A stretch of 64,000 nucleotides of DNA from Curtobacterium sp. MCPF17_052 (GCF_003234085.1 NZ_QKSD01000009.1:124001-188000), one strand, 5' to 3'. Numbered from the stretch's first letter, positions 41,459 to 51,051 are shown. Notes: generated by a model not told the origin, from the letters alone. Numbers and translations are program-made.

Positions 41459-42919
41459 GTGGAGCACTGGCTCGTCGTTGCGCTGATCATCGTCCTGGTC
41501 CTGTTGGACCTGGCGATCCGCGCCTTCTCACTCGTCATCGTCCCGATCAACCGGAAGCCGCAGACGGCGACGGGCTGGTTGCTGGCGATCTTCCTCATCC
41601 CCTACATCGGGTTCGTCCTGTTCCTCCTGCTCGGGTCCACGAAGCTCCCCCGGGCCCGCCGCGAGAAGCAGACCGAGATCAACCGTTACATCCTCGAGCA
41701 GACCGAGGGCATCGAGCGGGTGCGCCGCGACCACCCGTGGCCGACGTGGCTCGAGAGCATCACGAAGTTGAACCGGCAGCTCGGGTCGATGCCGCTGGTC
41801 GGCGGCAACCAGGCCGAGCTGTACCCCCACTACGACGACGCCTTCGCGGAGATGACGCACGCCGTCGACGCCGCGCGCCGGTTCGTGCACGTGGAGTTCT
41901 ACATCGCGTCCCTCGACGACACCACACGGCCGTTCTTCGAGTCGCTGGCACGTGCGCAGGCACGTGGCGTGACGGTCCGGTTCCTCATGGACCACTGGGC
42001 GAGCAAGAGCTACCCGTACTTCAAGGACACCCTGGCGTTCCTCGACGCGGCGGGCATCGAGTGGCACCTGATGCTGCCGCTGCTGCCGCTGGAGGGGAAG
42101 TTCCAGCGTCCGGACCTCCGGAACCACCGGAAGATCCTGGTGGTCGACGGGTCGGTGGCGTTCACGGGGTCGCAGAACCTCATCGACCGTTCGTACGACA
42201 CCAAGGCCAACATCGAGCGCGGGCTGCGGTGGCGCGACCTGTTCGCCCGGTTCGAGGGCCCCGTCGTCGCGGGCATCAACGCCCTGTTCGTCACCGACTG
42301 GTACAGCGAGACCGACGAGCTGCTGCTCCGCGAGAGCGACCCCGTGCACCGGGCGGACCGGCAGGACTCCCTGGACTGCCAGGTCGTGCCGTCCGGGCCG
42401 GGCTTCGACGGTGAGAACAACCTGCGGCTGTTCAACGCCCTGCTGTACTCGGCGCAGAAGCGGGTGTCGATCACGTCGCCGTACTTCGTTCCCGACGACT
42501 CGATGCTCTACGCGATCACGACGACCGCGCAGCGCGGGGTCGAGGTCGAGCTGTTCGTCGGCGAGATCGGCGACCACGCGATGACGTGGCACGCCCAGCG
42601 CTCCTACTACGAGGGGCTGCTCCGGGCGGGCGTGCGGATCTGGCTGTACCGTGCGCCGACCGTGCTGCACGCCAAGCACTTCACGATCGACGACGACGTC
42701 GCGGTGATCGGGTCGAGCAACATGGACATGCGCTCGTTCACCCTGAACCTCGAGATCTCGGTGATGGTGCGCGGGAAGTCCTTCGTGGACGCGCTGCGGG
42801 ACGTCCAGGACGACTACCGCGCCGCCAGCCGCGAGCTGACGCTCGACGAGTGGCTCACCCGACCGCGTCGGTCGCGGGTGTTCGACAACGTGGCGCGGTT
42901 GACGGCAGCGTTGCAGTAG
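41459..42919 (+). CDS. cls: Cardiolipin synthase
   Basis: 486 residues. Two N-terminal membrane helices of the PLDc_N type (LVVALIIVLVLLDLAIRAF and the next) are followed by two phospholipase D domains with HKD motifs HRKILVVDGSVAFTGSQN (near 222) and HAKHFTIDDDVAVIGSSNMD (near 404). It makes cardiolipin from phosphatidylglycerol at the inner membrane. GTG start 34 bp after yajQ, so possibly co-transcribed. A weak AGAGACAGG lies upstream. Confidence 0.93.
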   Translation: MEHWLVVALIIVLVLLDLAIRAFSLVIVPINRKPQTATGWLLAIFLIPYIGFVLFLLLGSTKLPRARREKQTEINRYILEQTEGIERVRRDHPWPTWLESITKLNRQLGSMPLVGGNQAELYPHYDDAFAEMTHAVDAARRFVHVEFYIASLDDTTRPFFESLARAQARGVTVRFLMDHWASKSYPYFKDTLAFLDAAGIEWHLMLPLLPLEGKFQRPDLRNHRKILVVDGSVAFTGSQNLIDRSYDTKANIERGLRWRDLFARFEGPVVAGINALFVTDWYSETDELLLRESDPVHRADRQDSLDCQVVPSGPGFDGENNLRLFNALLYSAQKRVSITSPYFVPDDSMLYAITTTAQRGVEVELFVGEIGDHAMTWHAQRSYYEGLLRAGVRIWLYRAPTVLHAKHFTIDDDVAVIGSSNMDMRSFTLNLEISVMVRGKSFVDALRDVQDDYRAASRELTLDEWLTRPRRSRVFDNVARLTAALQ

Positions 42920-42964
42920 CGGTCGGCCGGGAGGCCCGCCCCACGCTCGCCCCGTCGCCACGGG

Positions 42965-44143
42965 TCAGGTGGTGGGCGCGGGCACCGCCGCGGCGATCCT
43001 CGCGGTCAGTCGTTCGAGCGGCCCGCGTCCGAGGAACCGTCGCCACACCATCGCGAACAGCACCGCGCCGACCACGAACCCCCACCAGGTGGAGGGTCCC
43101 TGCGGCATGTCGGGCCACAGGGCGATGACGACCAGGTGCAGCGCGTAGACGGTCAGCGGCATCGACCCCACCGCCGCCAGGGGGAACGCGATCCGGGTGA
43201 CGAGCGGCCCGTGTCCGTCGACGAGCAGCCGGCACAGGGCGATCACGGCGACGGCGACGGCAGCGGTGCCGGCCACGTCCACGATCGACGACGAATGGTC
43301 ACGCGGTGAGAGGAACACCTGCGCGAACGTCTGACCGGCGTCGGAGCCGGACGGCACGAACGGCACGCCGGGGAAGGCGTACGTCGTGTCGAACGGGATC
43401 GGCGCAGCGGCGTTCCCGACGACGTACGCAGCGGCCGCGACCACGATGCCGGACACGAGGAGCAGGACCTGCCGCATCGAGCCTCCCCCCACCAGCACAA
43501 CCCAGGCGCCGCCGGCGTGTCGCCCGGGAGCCGGCGGTGTGGACCCGGGTCGGGACCGCGCGACGGCGAGCCCGACCAGCACGTACGCGGCGAAGGTGAC
43601 GACGGGGTAGACCAGCCCGAGCTGGACGCCGAACATGCCCGCCTCGGCGTAGAGCGGCAGGATCGCCAGCGCGACCGGTGCCGCTGCGACCGCGCAGGCC
43701 ACGGCGAGCAGGAACAGTGCCCACGGCCGCCAGCGGAGCACGGGCAGGGCCAACAGGAACAGGGCGCCGTAGGTGGGCAGCACCACGTAGACCGGCGTCT
43801 GCAGGGCCATCAGCAGCAGCCCGACGACGACCACCACGACCGCGCGGAGTGCCAGGCGGGCCCGGACCCGACCGATGTCGGGCGGCCCGGGCGGTCGGTC
43901 CCGGCCGCTGACGAGTCCGATCGACACCCCGGCGAGCACCGCGAAGAGCGCGGCGGACCGGCCGTTCACGACGGCGCCGAAGCTCGTCGGGTCCGCCCAG
44001 TCGACGTTCTCGGCGACGTCACCGACGTGCGCGGCCATCATCCCGAAGAGGGCGAGGGACCGGGCCACGTCGACCCCGACGAGCCGGCCGGACGACGCAA
44101 CGCCCGGCACCCCACGTCGGGGTACCGGGCGCAGCGTCGTCAT
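42965..44143 (-). CDS. Multispanning membrane protein, HGSNAT/DUF1624-DUF418-like
   Basis: 392 residues with about ten membrane helices. The N-terminal motif GRLVGVDVARSLALFGMMAA followed by a His (AHVGD) is typical of the heparan-alpha-glucosaminide N-acetyltransferase-like/YeiB superfamily, whose members transfer acyl groups across membranes. The C-terminal MPLTVYALHLVVIALW fits as well. Substrate unknown. It is just upstream of fprA on the same strand, with only 19 bp between the fprA stop and its start. Confidence 0.8.
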   Translation of the reverse strand: MTTLRPVPRRGVPGVASSGRLVGVDVARSLALFGMMAAHVGDVAENVDWADPTSFGAVVNGRSAALFAVLAGVSIGLVSGRDRPPGPPDIGRVRARLALRAVVVVVVGLLLMALQTPVYVVLPTYGALFLLALPVLRWRPWALFLLAVACAVAAAPVALAILPLYAEAGMFGVQLGLVYPVVTFAAYVLVGLAVARSRPGSTPPAPGRHAGGAWVVLVGGGSMRQVLLLVSGIVVAAAAYVVGNAAAPIPFDTTYAFPGVPFVPSGSDAGQTFAQVFLSPRDHSSSIVDVAGTAAVAVAVIALCRLLVDGHGPLVTRIAFPLAAVGSMPLTVYALHLVVIALWPDMPQGPSTWWGFVVGAVLFAMVWRRFLGRGPLERLTARIAAAVPAPTT

Positions 44144-44162
44144 GCTCGGACCTGCGAGGCGC

Positions 44163-45539
44163 TCAGGCTTGCGAGTCGGCGCGGGAGCGGCGCAGCGAGA
44201 CGTCGATCATCTCGTCGCGGGGCACGACCTTGACGCGCGCACGGCCCTCGGGCTCGCCGAGTGCGATCTCGTGCTGGTCGAGGGCATGCCACCCGTCCAG
44301 GTCGGTGAAGTCGACGCCGCGTTCGCGGAGCAGTGCCGGGATCGCCTCTTCCGAGGGGTCCTCCGGGCTCCACCAGGTGCCCTGGTCGGTGACCACGTGC
44401 TGCACGGTCTCCATCGCGTCGGACTTGGTGTGCCCGATCAGGCCGACCGGTCCGCGCTTGATCCACCCGGTGGCGTAGACGCCCGGGAGGCGGTTGCCGT
44501 CGGTGTCGAGGACCTGACCCTCGTGGTTCGGGATGACCCCGTAGCGCTCGTCGAACGGCACGCCGGGCAGGGGTGACCCGACGTAACCGACCGCGCGGTA
44601 GAGGGCCTGGATCGGGATCTCGCGGATCTCGCCCGTTCCCTCGACGCCGCCCTGGCCGTCCGGACGGGTGCGCTCGTACCGGATGGCGCGGAGCGCACCG
44701 TCGTCGTCGCCGAGCAGTTCGAGCGGCTTGGCGTAGAAGTGCAGGTGCAGGCGACGGCTGGCGGTGCCGACCTCGCGCGTGCGCCACTGCTGCAGCACGC
44801 GGTCGATGACGGTGACCTGCTTGTTCGTCGCGATCGCGAGCTTCGAGGCCTCGTCGTGGTCGAAGTCCTCGTCGTACACGACCATGTCGACGTCGCGCAG
44901 TTCGCCGAGTTCACGCAGCTCCAGCGGCGTGAACTTCACCTGCGCCGGTCCACGACGTCCGAAGACGTGGACGTCGGTGACCGGCGAAGCCTTGAGGCCC
45001 TCGTACACGTTGGCCGGGATCTCGGTCGGCAGCAGGTCGTCGGCGTGCTTCGCCAGGATGCGGGACACGTCGAGCGCGACGTTGCCGTTGCCGATGACCG
45101 CGACGCTCTCGGCCGTGAGCGGCCAGGTGCGGGGGACGTCGGGGTGCCCGTCGAACCAGCTGACGAAGTCGGCGGCGCCGTAGGACCCGTCGAGGTCGAT
45201 GCCGGGGATGTCCAGGTCGGCGTCCTTGATCGCGCCGGTCGAGAAGACGACCGCGTTGTAGTGACGCTTCAGGTCCTCGAGCGTGATGTCCTCGCCGAAG
45301 CGGACGTTGCCGAAGATCCGGATGTCGCCGCGGTCCAGGACGTCGCGGAGGGCGTTGATGATCCCCTTGATGCGGGGGTGGTCGGGCGCGACGCCGTAGC
45401 GCACCAGACCGTACGGGGCCGGGAGCTGCTCGAACAGGTCGATCGAGACGTCGAAGCCGCGCGCCTCCCGCAGGAGGATGTCCGCGGCGTAGATGCCGGC
45501 CGGACCGGCGCCGACGATGGCGAGTCGGAGGGTGGGCAC
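44163..45539 (-). CDS. fprA: FprA-type ferredoxin/adrenodoxin-NADP+ reductase
   Basis: 458 residues, glutathione-reductase-like fold with FAD and NADPH. FAD site VGAGPAGIYAADILLRE at the N-terminus, PYGLVRYGVAPDHPRIKG, NADPH site VAVIGNGNVALDVSRIL, second dinucleotide region GWIKRGPVGLIGHTKSDA. It passes electrons from NADPH to ferredoxins, for example for cytochrome P450s. Start GTG chosen with GGAG upstream; the longest frame would run back through the polyprenyl synthase region and is an artefact. Confidence 0.93.
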   Translation of the reverse strand: MPTLRLAIVGAGPAGIYAADILLREARGFDVSIDLFEQLPAPYGLVRYGVAPDHPRIKGIINALRDVLDRGDIRIFGNVRFGEDITLEDLKRHYNAVVFSTGAIKDADLDIPGIDLDGSYGAADFVSWFDGHPDVPRTWPLTAESVAVIGNGNVALDVSRILAKHADDLLPTEIPANVYEGLKASPVTDVHVFGRRGPAQVKFTPLELRELGELRDVDMVVYDEDFDHDEASKLAIATNKQVTVIDRVLQQWRTREVGTASRRLHLHFYAKPLELLGDDDGALRAIRYERTRPDGQGGVEGTGEIREIPIQALYRAVGYVGSPLPGVPFDERYGVIPNHEGQVLDTDGNRLPGVYATGWIKRGPVGLIGHTKSDAMETVQHVVTDQGTWWSPEDPSEEAIPALLRERGVDFTDLDGWHALDQHEIALGEPEGRARVKVVPRDEMIDVSLRRSRADSQA

Positions 45540-45564
45540 TGATCGGTCTCCAGTTTCGTTCGGG

Positions 45565-46641
45565 TCAGCGGCTGCGGTCGACGACCGTCTCCGCGAACCG
45601 GGTGAGGGCTCGTTTGACGGTGCCGTCCGGCAGGGGCGCCAGGGCGGCGACCGCTTCGTCGGCCCAGCTCGCGGCGAGGGCACGGGTCGCCAGGGTCGCA
45701 TCGTGCGCGCGGAGCTCGGCGACGGCGCTCTGGTACGCGTCCGAGTGGACGGCGTCGTCGGGTGCGTCCCGGACGTTGCGCTCGATGCGGGCGAGGAGGG
45801 CCGCGGCACCCTCGTCGGTGGCGGCACGACGACGGAGCTGCAGCAGGGGCAGCGTGTCCACGCCGGCACGGAGGTCGTTGCCGGCGATCTTGCCGGTCTT
45901 GTCCTTCGCCGGTGCCAGGTCGATGACGTCGTCGACGAGCTGGAAGGCGACGCCGACCTTCTCACCGAAGGTGCCGACGGCCTCGAGCAGGGACCGGTCG
46001 GCGCCGGAGAACAAGACGCCGGCGCGGGCGGCGGTCGCGATGAGGGACCCGGTCTTGTCGCTGAGCACCTGGATGTAGTGCTCGACCGGGTCGTCCTCCG
46101 GCTGCGGGCCGGTCGTCTCGTGGAGCTGGCCCATGCAGAGGCGCTGGAAGGTCTCCGCCTGCATCCGGATGCCCTCGGGCCCCAGGTCCGCGGTGATGAG
46201 CGAGGCACGGGCGAAGAGCAGGTCCCCCGTGAGGATCGCGATGTTGTTGCCGTAGGTGACGTGGGCGGCCGGGACACCGCGGCGAACCGGCGCCTCGTCC
46301 ATCACGTCGTCGTGGTACAGCGACGCCAGGTGCGTCATCTCGACGCTGACCGCGGCCTTGACCACGTGGTCGGTCACGCCGTCGCCGAGCTGCGCGATGA
46401 GCAGCGTCAGGGTCGGACGGATGCGCTTGCCACCCGCGGCGAGCAGGTACCGGCTGGTGGTGTCGGCCAGGGTGTCGGCGGAGCGCATGGCGTCCTCGAG
46501 CCCCTGCTCGACGTGTTCGAGCCCGTCGTCGACGGCGGCGATGAAACGACGGTCGGCCGGGGTGGCGAACAGACGCTCGCCGATGCCCAGGGACGCTCGG
46601 AGACTCGGTGCGCGTCGGGCGACCGGGACACTCGGGTTCAA
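45565..46641 (-). CDS. Polyprenyl diphosphate synthase (menaquinone side chain)
   Basis: 358 residues, trans-isoprenyl diphosphate synthase: LAAGGKRIRPTLTLL (substrate lysine and arginines), first Asp-rich motif LYHDDVMDEAPVRRG, second FQLVDDVIDLAPAKDK. Placement between fprA and menG argues that it makes the long polyprenyl diphosphate used by MenA; chain length (hepta-, octa- or nonaprenyl) is not predictable with confidence. The start is a TTG with GGAG 6 nt upstream, an uncommon but well supported choice. Confidence 0.92.
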   Translation of the reverse strand: MNPSVPVARRAPSLRASLGIGERLFATPADRRFIAAVDDGLEHVEQGLEDAMRSADTLADTTSRYLLAAGGKRIRPTLTLLIAQLGDGVTDHVVKAAVSVEMTHLASLYHDDVMDEAPVRRGVPAAHVTYGNNIAILTGDLLFARASLITADLGPEGIRMQAETFQRLCMGQLHETTGPQPEDDPVEHYIQVLSDKTGSLIATAARAGVLFSGADRSLLEAVGTFGEKVGVAFQLVDDVIDLAPAKDKTGKIAGNDLRAGVDTLPLLQLRRRAATDEGAAALLARIERNVRDAPDDAVHSDAYQSAVAELRAHDATLATRALAASWADEAVAALAPLPDGTVKRALTRFAETVVDRSR

Positions 46642-46689
46642 CTGCTGCTCCGTACTCGCGGGGTGGCGGTGGGGACCTGGGCCGCGGGC

Positions 46690-47478
46690 CTAGGCCTCGG
46701 GCTCCACGCGGGGCTGCTCACCCGTGGGCTGGTGCTCGCGGCGTGCCTTCGCACGGCGGGCGGCGGACTCGCGCACGCTGCCCTCGACGGGCTTGCGACC
46801 GCGGTGCAGGGCGACGATGCCGGCGGTCAGGTTGCGGTGCGCGACCATCGTGAAGCCGACGCCGCGGAGCCACTGGCTGAGGACCTGCTGGTCCGGCCAG
46901 GCCTCGATGGACTCGGCGAGGTAGCGGTAGGCGGCCGGGTTGCTGCTCGAGAGCCTGGCGATGCCCGGCAGGACGCGCTTGAGGTACGTGTTGTAGCCGA
47001 AGCGCAGTGCGGCGAACGGCGGCGTGGAGAACTCGCAGATGACCAGACGACCGCCGGGCTTGAGGACCCGCAGCATCTCGGTCAGGGCCTGCATCGGGTC
47101 GTTGACGTTGCGCAGTCCGAACGAGATCGTGACCGCGTCGAACGACTCGTCCGAGAAGGGCAGGTGCTCGGCGTCGCCCTCGACGAAGGTGATCTCGGGG
47201 TGGCGTTCGCGGCCGACCGCGATCATGCCGGACGACAGGTCGAGGGCGGTGACCTCCGCGCCCTTCTTCGCCAGGGCCGCGGAACTGGTCCCGGTGCCGG
47301 CAGCGAGGTCGAGCACACGCTCGCCCGGCTGGGGGTCGACGGCCTTGACCGTCGCGACGCGCCACAGCGGTGCGTTGCCCGCCGACAGGATGTCGTTGGT
47401 CAGGTCGTACTTCGCTGCGACGTCGTCGAACATGGCCGCCACTTCGTCCGGCCGCTTCTGCATGTCCGCTCTGCTCAC
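46690..47478 (-). CDS. menG: Demethylmenaquinone methyltransferase
   Basis: SAM-dependent C-methyltransferase that finishes menaquinone. 262 residues. UbiE/MenG motifs: DVAAKYDLTNDILSAG, VLDLAAGTGTSS (SAM motif I), SFGLRNVNDPMQALTEM, and VCEF-like VICEFSTPPF. The C-terminus has a basic Arg/Lys extension (RAKARREHQPTGEQ). GTG start lies 6 nt after TAGGAT, a leaderless arrangement, back to back with menF on the other strand. Confidence 0.95.
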   Translation of the reverse strand: MSRADMQKRPDEVAAMFDDVAAKYDLTNDILSAGNAPLWRVATVKAVDPQPGERVLDLAAGTGTSSAALAKKGAEVTALDLSSGMIAVGRERHPEITFVEGDAEHLPFSDESFDAVTISFGLRNVNDPMQALTEMLRVLKPGGRLVICEFSTPPFAALRFGYNTYLKRVLPGIARLSSSNPAAYRYLAESIEAWPDQQVLSQWLRGVGFTMVAHRNLTAGIVALHRGRKPVEGSVRESAARRAKARREHQPTGEQPRVEPEA

Positions 47479-47484
47479 CCGGTC

Positions 47485-47490
47485 ATCCTA
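47485..47490 (-). promoter_or_regulatory. Leaderless -10 box of menG
   Basis: TAGGAT ends 6 nt before the GTG start on the minus strand. Confidence 0.55.
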
Positions 47491-47557
47491 GAGGCCGCGG
47501 CCCGACGCTTCCCGGTAGGCGTGCAGGAGCGCGACACCCCGGGCGCGCCCTGACGCG

Positions 47558-47563
47558 TAACAT
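47558..47563 (+). promoter_or_regulatory. Leaderless -10 box of menF
   Basis: TAACAT ends 6 nt before the GTG start; about 70 bp from the divergent menG box. Confidence 0.55.
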
Positions 47564-47569
47564 CGGTCC

Positions 47570-48829
47570 GTGACCCGTCCCACCACAGCGGTCCGGCCGC
47601 TCACGGTCTCGACCCGCATCCTCGACGACCCGGGCGCCGTGCTCCGCCACACCCTCGCCGGAGCGCCGTTGGCCTTCGTGCGGGGCGGTGACGGGATCGT
47701 CGGGATCGGCGAGGCCATGCGCTTCGAGTTCTCCGGCCCGACCCGGATGCGCGACGCCTCCGCCCGGTGGCGGCAGATCGTCGCCGCCGCGGTGGTCGAC
47801 GACCCGGTGCGGCTCCGTGGCAGCGGACTGGTGGCGTTCGGGACGTTCGCGTTCGCCGACGACTCGAGCGCGACGAGTGTCCTCATCGTGCCGCGGGTCG
47901 TGGTCGGCCGGCGGCGTGGTCGGGCGTGGATCACCGCGGTCGACACCACCGACGCCCCGGCTCCCCTGCCGTTCACGAGCACCTCGGTCCCGGTCCCCCG
48001 CGTCGGCCCGCACGTCTCCGTCGCACTCCGGCCCGGTGCGGTCGACGAGGACGCCTACGCCGCGTCGGTCGCCGCCGCGGTCACCGCGATCACGGCCGGA
48101 CGCGCGCAGAAGGTCGTCCTGGCCCGCGACCTGGTCGGCACCCTGCCGCCCGGCGCCGACCGCCGTGCCCTGCTGCTCGACCTGGCCGCCGCTTACCCGA
48201 CGTGCGTGACCTTCGCCGTCGACGGGCTCATCGGGGCGACCCCGGAGACACTCGCCCGCACCGAGGGACGCACCCTCACCGCCCGGGTCCTCGCCGGCAG
48301 TGCCGCCCGGGGGACGGACGCCGAGAGCGACCGGGTCGCCGCCGAGACCCTCGCCGCGAGCACGAAGGACCTCGAGGAGCACGCGTTCGCGATCTCGAGC
48401 CTGGTCGCCTCGCTGCGGCCGATCGCAGCCGACCTCCGGGTGGACCCCGAGCCGTTCCGCCTGCAGCTGCCGAACGTCTGGCACCTCGCCAGCGACGTCG
48501 AGGCCGTCCTGCCCGCCGGTGTGACCGCACTCGACGTCGCCGACGTGCTGCACCCGACCGCGGCCGTCGCCGGGACCCCCACCGACGTCGCGGTGCGGCT
48601 CGTCGCCGAGCTGGAGGGTGTGGACCGCGGACGCTACGCCGGTCCCGTCGGCTGGCTCGGCGCCTCCGGGGACGGTGAGTGGATGCTCGCACTCCGCAGC
48701 GCACAGATCGAGGACGACGGCACGGTCCGCGCGTGGGCCGGCGCCGGGATCGTCGCGGGCTCTGAGCCGGCTCGGGAGGTCGCGGAGACGCGGCTGAAGT
48801 TCCGACCGATCGTCGACGCCCTGGCCTGA
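47570..48829 (+). CDS. menF: Isochorismate synthase
   Basis: Converts chorismate to isochorismate, the entry to menaquinone (or salicylate siderophore) synthesis. 419 residues of the chorismate-binding fold: GRAQKVVLARDLVG (lysine base), TPETLARTEGRTLTARVLAG, DLEEHAFAISSLVASL, LPNVWHLASDVEAVL, PTAAVAGTPTDVA, and YAGPVGWLGASGDGEWMLAL. Clustering with menD, menA, menE, menB and menC favours the menaquinone role. Convergent with menD. Confidence 0.93.
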   Translation: MTRPTTAVRPLTVSTRILDDPGAVLRHTLAGAPLAFVRGGDGIVGIGEAMRFEFSGPTRMRDASARWRQIVAAAVVDDPVRLRGSGLVAFGTFAFADDSSATSVLIVPRVVVGRRRGRAWITAVDTTDAPAPLPFTSTSVPVPRVGPHVSVALRPGAVDEDAYAASVAAAVTAITAGRAQKVVLARDLVGTLPPGADRRALLLDLAAAYPTCVTFAVDGLIGATPETLARTEGRTLTARVLAGSAARGTDAESDRVAAETLAASTKDLEEHAFAISSLVASLRPIAADLRVDPEPFRLQLPNVWHLASDVEAVLPAGVTALDVADVLHPTAAVAGTPTDVAVRLVAELEGVDRGRYAGPVGWLGASGDGEWMLALRSAQIEDDGTVRAWAGAGIVAGSEPAREVAETRLKFRPIVDALA

Positions 48830-48869
48830 CAGCGGCACCGGTACCGGCACCGGCCGGAGCCGTCGCCGG

Positions 48870-50759
48870 TCAATCGGCCAGCGGCACCTCGATGACCACG
48901 CGCTCGGCGGGGTCGGTGAGGACCCGTTCCAGGTCGCCCCAGGTCTCGGCGCGGCGGTACTCCCAGCCGAGGCCGGTCACGACGCGTTCGACGTCGACGT
49001 GCTGCGGCGTCGTCATCATCCGCCGCATGTCCTCGGGTGCGGTCGTCGCCGCCACCTCGAGTCCGCGGAAGATCGCACCGCCACCGTCGTTGCCGACGAC
49101 GACCTGCAGCCGCGGGCGCGCCTCCTCGGTCCCGGTGACGAGTCCGCCGAGGTCGTGCAGGAAGGTGAGGTCCCCCACCACCACCCGGGTCGTACCGACG
49201 GCGCCGGACCCGGCCTCGAGCGCCGTCGCGATGCCGAGGGCGGTCGAGATCGTGCCGTCGATGCCCGCCAGCCCGCGGTTGGCGTGCACGCGGATCTTCT
49301 TGCCCGCGACGGTCGTGTCCGCGACCCGGATGATCTGCGAGGCACCGAACACCAGACGGTCGTGCGGCCAGGTGGCACCCCACACCGCCTCGGCGAGCAT
49401 CGCACGGTCGACGGGCCGACGGCGGAGCGCGACCTCGTCCTTCAGGAACCGGTTCCGCTCGGCGCGGTCCTCGGACCGCTTCGCGTCGAGGTCCGGTCCG
49501 GCGTCGCCCTCGCCGAGCAGCGAGCGGCTCGCCGCGACCCAGCGGCCGACCCACGCCCGGTGCGCCGGCCCGGTCCGCCCGGTGACGCGGACGTCCGAGA
49601 CGACCTGCGTCGCGGCGTCCGGCCGGGAGGCCCGTGCCGGGTCGTACACGTCGGCTCCGGCACCGCGGACCACGACCGTCTCGACGTCGGCGCGCTGCAG
49701 GAGCGCCGGGACCTCGCGACTGAGGGTCGGGTGGCCGAGGACGACCGCGCGCCGCACCCGGCCGCCGAAGTCGTCGTCCCGGAGCAACTCGCGGTAGGCG
49801 GCCGCCAGGTTCCGGCCGAACCGGGCACCGCTCGACACCTCGGCCAGGAGCGGCGCACCGAGTTCCCACGCGATCCGCTCGGCGTCTGCGCCGGCGTCGT
49901 GTCCGGCGATCACCACGGTCGCGGGGTCGTCGTCGGGGGCGAGCTCCGCGACCGGCAGCGGGGTGGTCGTCCGCCGGGTCGCGTACGCGCGGTCCACCTG
50001 GTCGTCGGGCACGCCGTCGACCCGGTCGAGACCGGCGCTGAGGGGCTCGCGGAAGGCGAGGTCGAGCTGCACCGGACCGGGTTGCCCGGTGTGCCCCGCA
50101 GCGGCGGCGACGGCTTCGCGCACCAGACCGCGGACGGTGGCGCGGACGTCGTCGTCGACACCGTGCGCGCTCGGTGCCTGGACGTCGCGGACGAACGACA
50201 CGGCCGGCCCGAAGACCCCGGGCTGCACGGTGGTCTGGTTGCTGCCGATGCCGCGCAGTTCGGCCGGGCGGTCGGCGGAGACGACGATCATCGGCACACC
50301 CGAGTGGTGCGCCTCGAGCACGGCGGGGTGGAGGTTCACGACCGCTGTCCCCGAGGTCGTGACGACCGCGGCGGGGCGACCGGACTCGACGGCCAGACCG
50401 AGCGCGAAGAACCCGGCGGTCCGCTCGTCGAGGCGCACGTGCACCGTGATGCCACCGGCGCGCTCGAGGGCGACCGCGGCGAGGGCCAGGGCCTGCGACC
50501 GCGACCCCGGACTGACCACGACGTCGGTCACACCGGCGCGGGCGAGTTCCTGCAGGAAGGCGAGGGCGAAGTCCGTCGCGGGGCTGCCGGAACTGCCCGA
50601 GCCCGGCTGCCCGTCAGCGGCAGCGCCGTCAGCGGCAGCGCCGTCAGCGACAGCGCCATCAGCGGCAGCGCCGTCAGCGATCGGGGCGGCCGTCGTCGTC
50701 GCCGTCGTGGAACTGTTCTTCGAGGGATCGGAGGGTCGCGTCGTCCTGGTCCTTGTCAT
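48870..50759 (-). CDS. menD: MenD, SEPHCHC synthase (thiamine diphosphate enzyme)
   Basis: Adds the succinyl semialdehyde unit from 2-oxoglutarate to isochorismate. 629 residues. FALAFLQELARAGVTDVVVSPGSRSQALALA start of the core, glutamate region VRLDERTAGFFALGLA, GTAVVNLHPAVLEAH, and the C-terminal ThDP site GIDGTISTALGIA with GDLTFLHDLGGL. Before the core lie about 60 residues with AADGA repeats from a 15-bp DNA repeat. The ATG at 50759 (GGAAGAGCG upstream) makes the gene overlap the preceding PLDc_N gene by 86 bp. No later in-frame ATG or GTG precedes the core. Confidence 0.9.
   Translation of the reverse strand: MTRTRTTRPSDPSKNSSTTATTTAAPIADGAAADGAVADGAAADGAAADGQPGSGSSGSPATDFALAFLQELARAGVTDVVVSPGSRSQALALAAVALERAGGITVHVRLDERTAGFFALGLAVESGRPAAVVTTSGTAVVNLHPAVLEAHHSGVPMIVVSADRPAELRGIGSNQTTVQPGVFGPAVSFVRDVQAPSAHGVDDDVRATVRGLVREAVAAAAGHTGQPGPVQLDLAFREPLSAGLDRVDGVPDDQVDRAYATRRTTTPLPVAELAPDDDPATVVIAGHDAGADAERIAWELGAPLLAEVSSGARFGRNLAAAYRELLRDDDFGGRVRRAVVLGHPTLSREVPALLQRADVETVVVRGAGADVYDPARASRPDAATQVVSDVRVTGRTGPAHRAWVGRWVAASRSLLGEGDAGPDLDAKRSEDRAERNRFLKDEVALRRRPVDRAMLAEAVWGATWPHDRLVFGASQIIRVADTTVAGKKIRVHANRGLAGIDGTISTALGIATALEAGSGAVGTTRVVVGDLTFLHDLGGLVTGTEEARPRLQVVVGNDGGGAIFRGLEVAATTAPEDMRRMMTTPQHVDVERVVTGLGWEYRRAETWGDLERVLTDPAERVVIEVPLAD
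50611..50680. repeat. 15-bp tandem repeat at the menD/PLDc_N overlap
   Basis: Four and a half units of CCGTCAGCGGCAGCG, 15 bp each. In the menD frame it encodes the AADGA repeats; the fifth unit contains the stop codon (50674-50676) of the PLDc_N-type gene. Confidence 0.9.
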
Positions 50760-51045
50760 CGCTCTTCCGCCCGGGAGGCGTCGTGCCACCGAGGAAGTCA
50801 GGGTCGTCTTCGGGACCACGGTACCCGGCACCACCGCCACCGTTGCCTCGCTGTCCCGCGGCGGGGGTCCGGCCGAGCAGGAACCACAGCACGCCGCCGA
50901 GGACGGGCAGGACGACGACCAACAGGACCCAGATGCCCTTGCGCAGGGAGCGGACGCGGGTCCGCGGCATGGTGGCGCAGTCGATCAGGGCGAACACCGT
51001 GAACGCCACGGCGGCGACGACGATGACGAGCCACAACCTGACCAT
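50674..51045 (-). CDS. PLDc_N-domain membrane protein
   Basis: 123 residues. The phospholipase-D-nuclease N-terminal (PLDc_N) domain has two membrane helices (LWLVIVVAAVAFTVFALIDC and GIWVLLVVVLPVLGGVLWFLLG) joined by a short basic loop. An acidic, Gly-rich, disordered tail follows (KSDDKDQDDATLRSLEEQF). No catalytic domain, so a small membrane protein of unknown role. ATG start with TAGACT 6 nt upstream. The 3' end overlaps menD. Confidence 0.85.
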   Translation of the reverse strand: MVRLWLVIVVAAVAFTVFALIDCATMPRTRVRSLRKGIWVLLVVVLPVLGGVLWFLLGRTPAAGQRGNGGGGAGYRGPEDDPDFLGGTTPPGRKSDDKDQDDATLRSLEEQFHDGDDDGRPDR

Positions 51046-51051
51046 CCTCGA

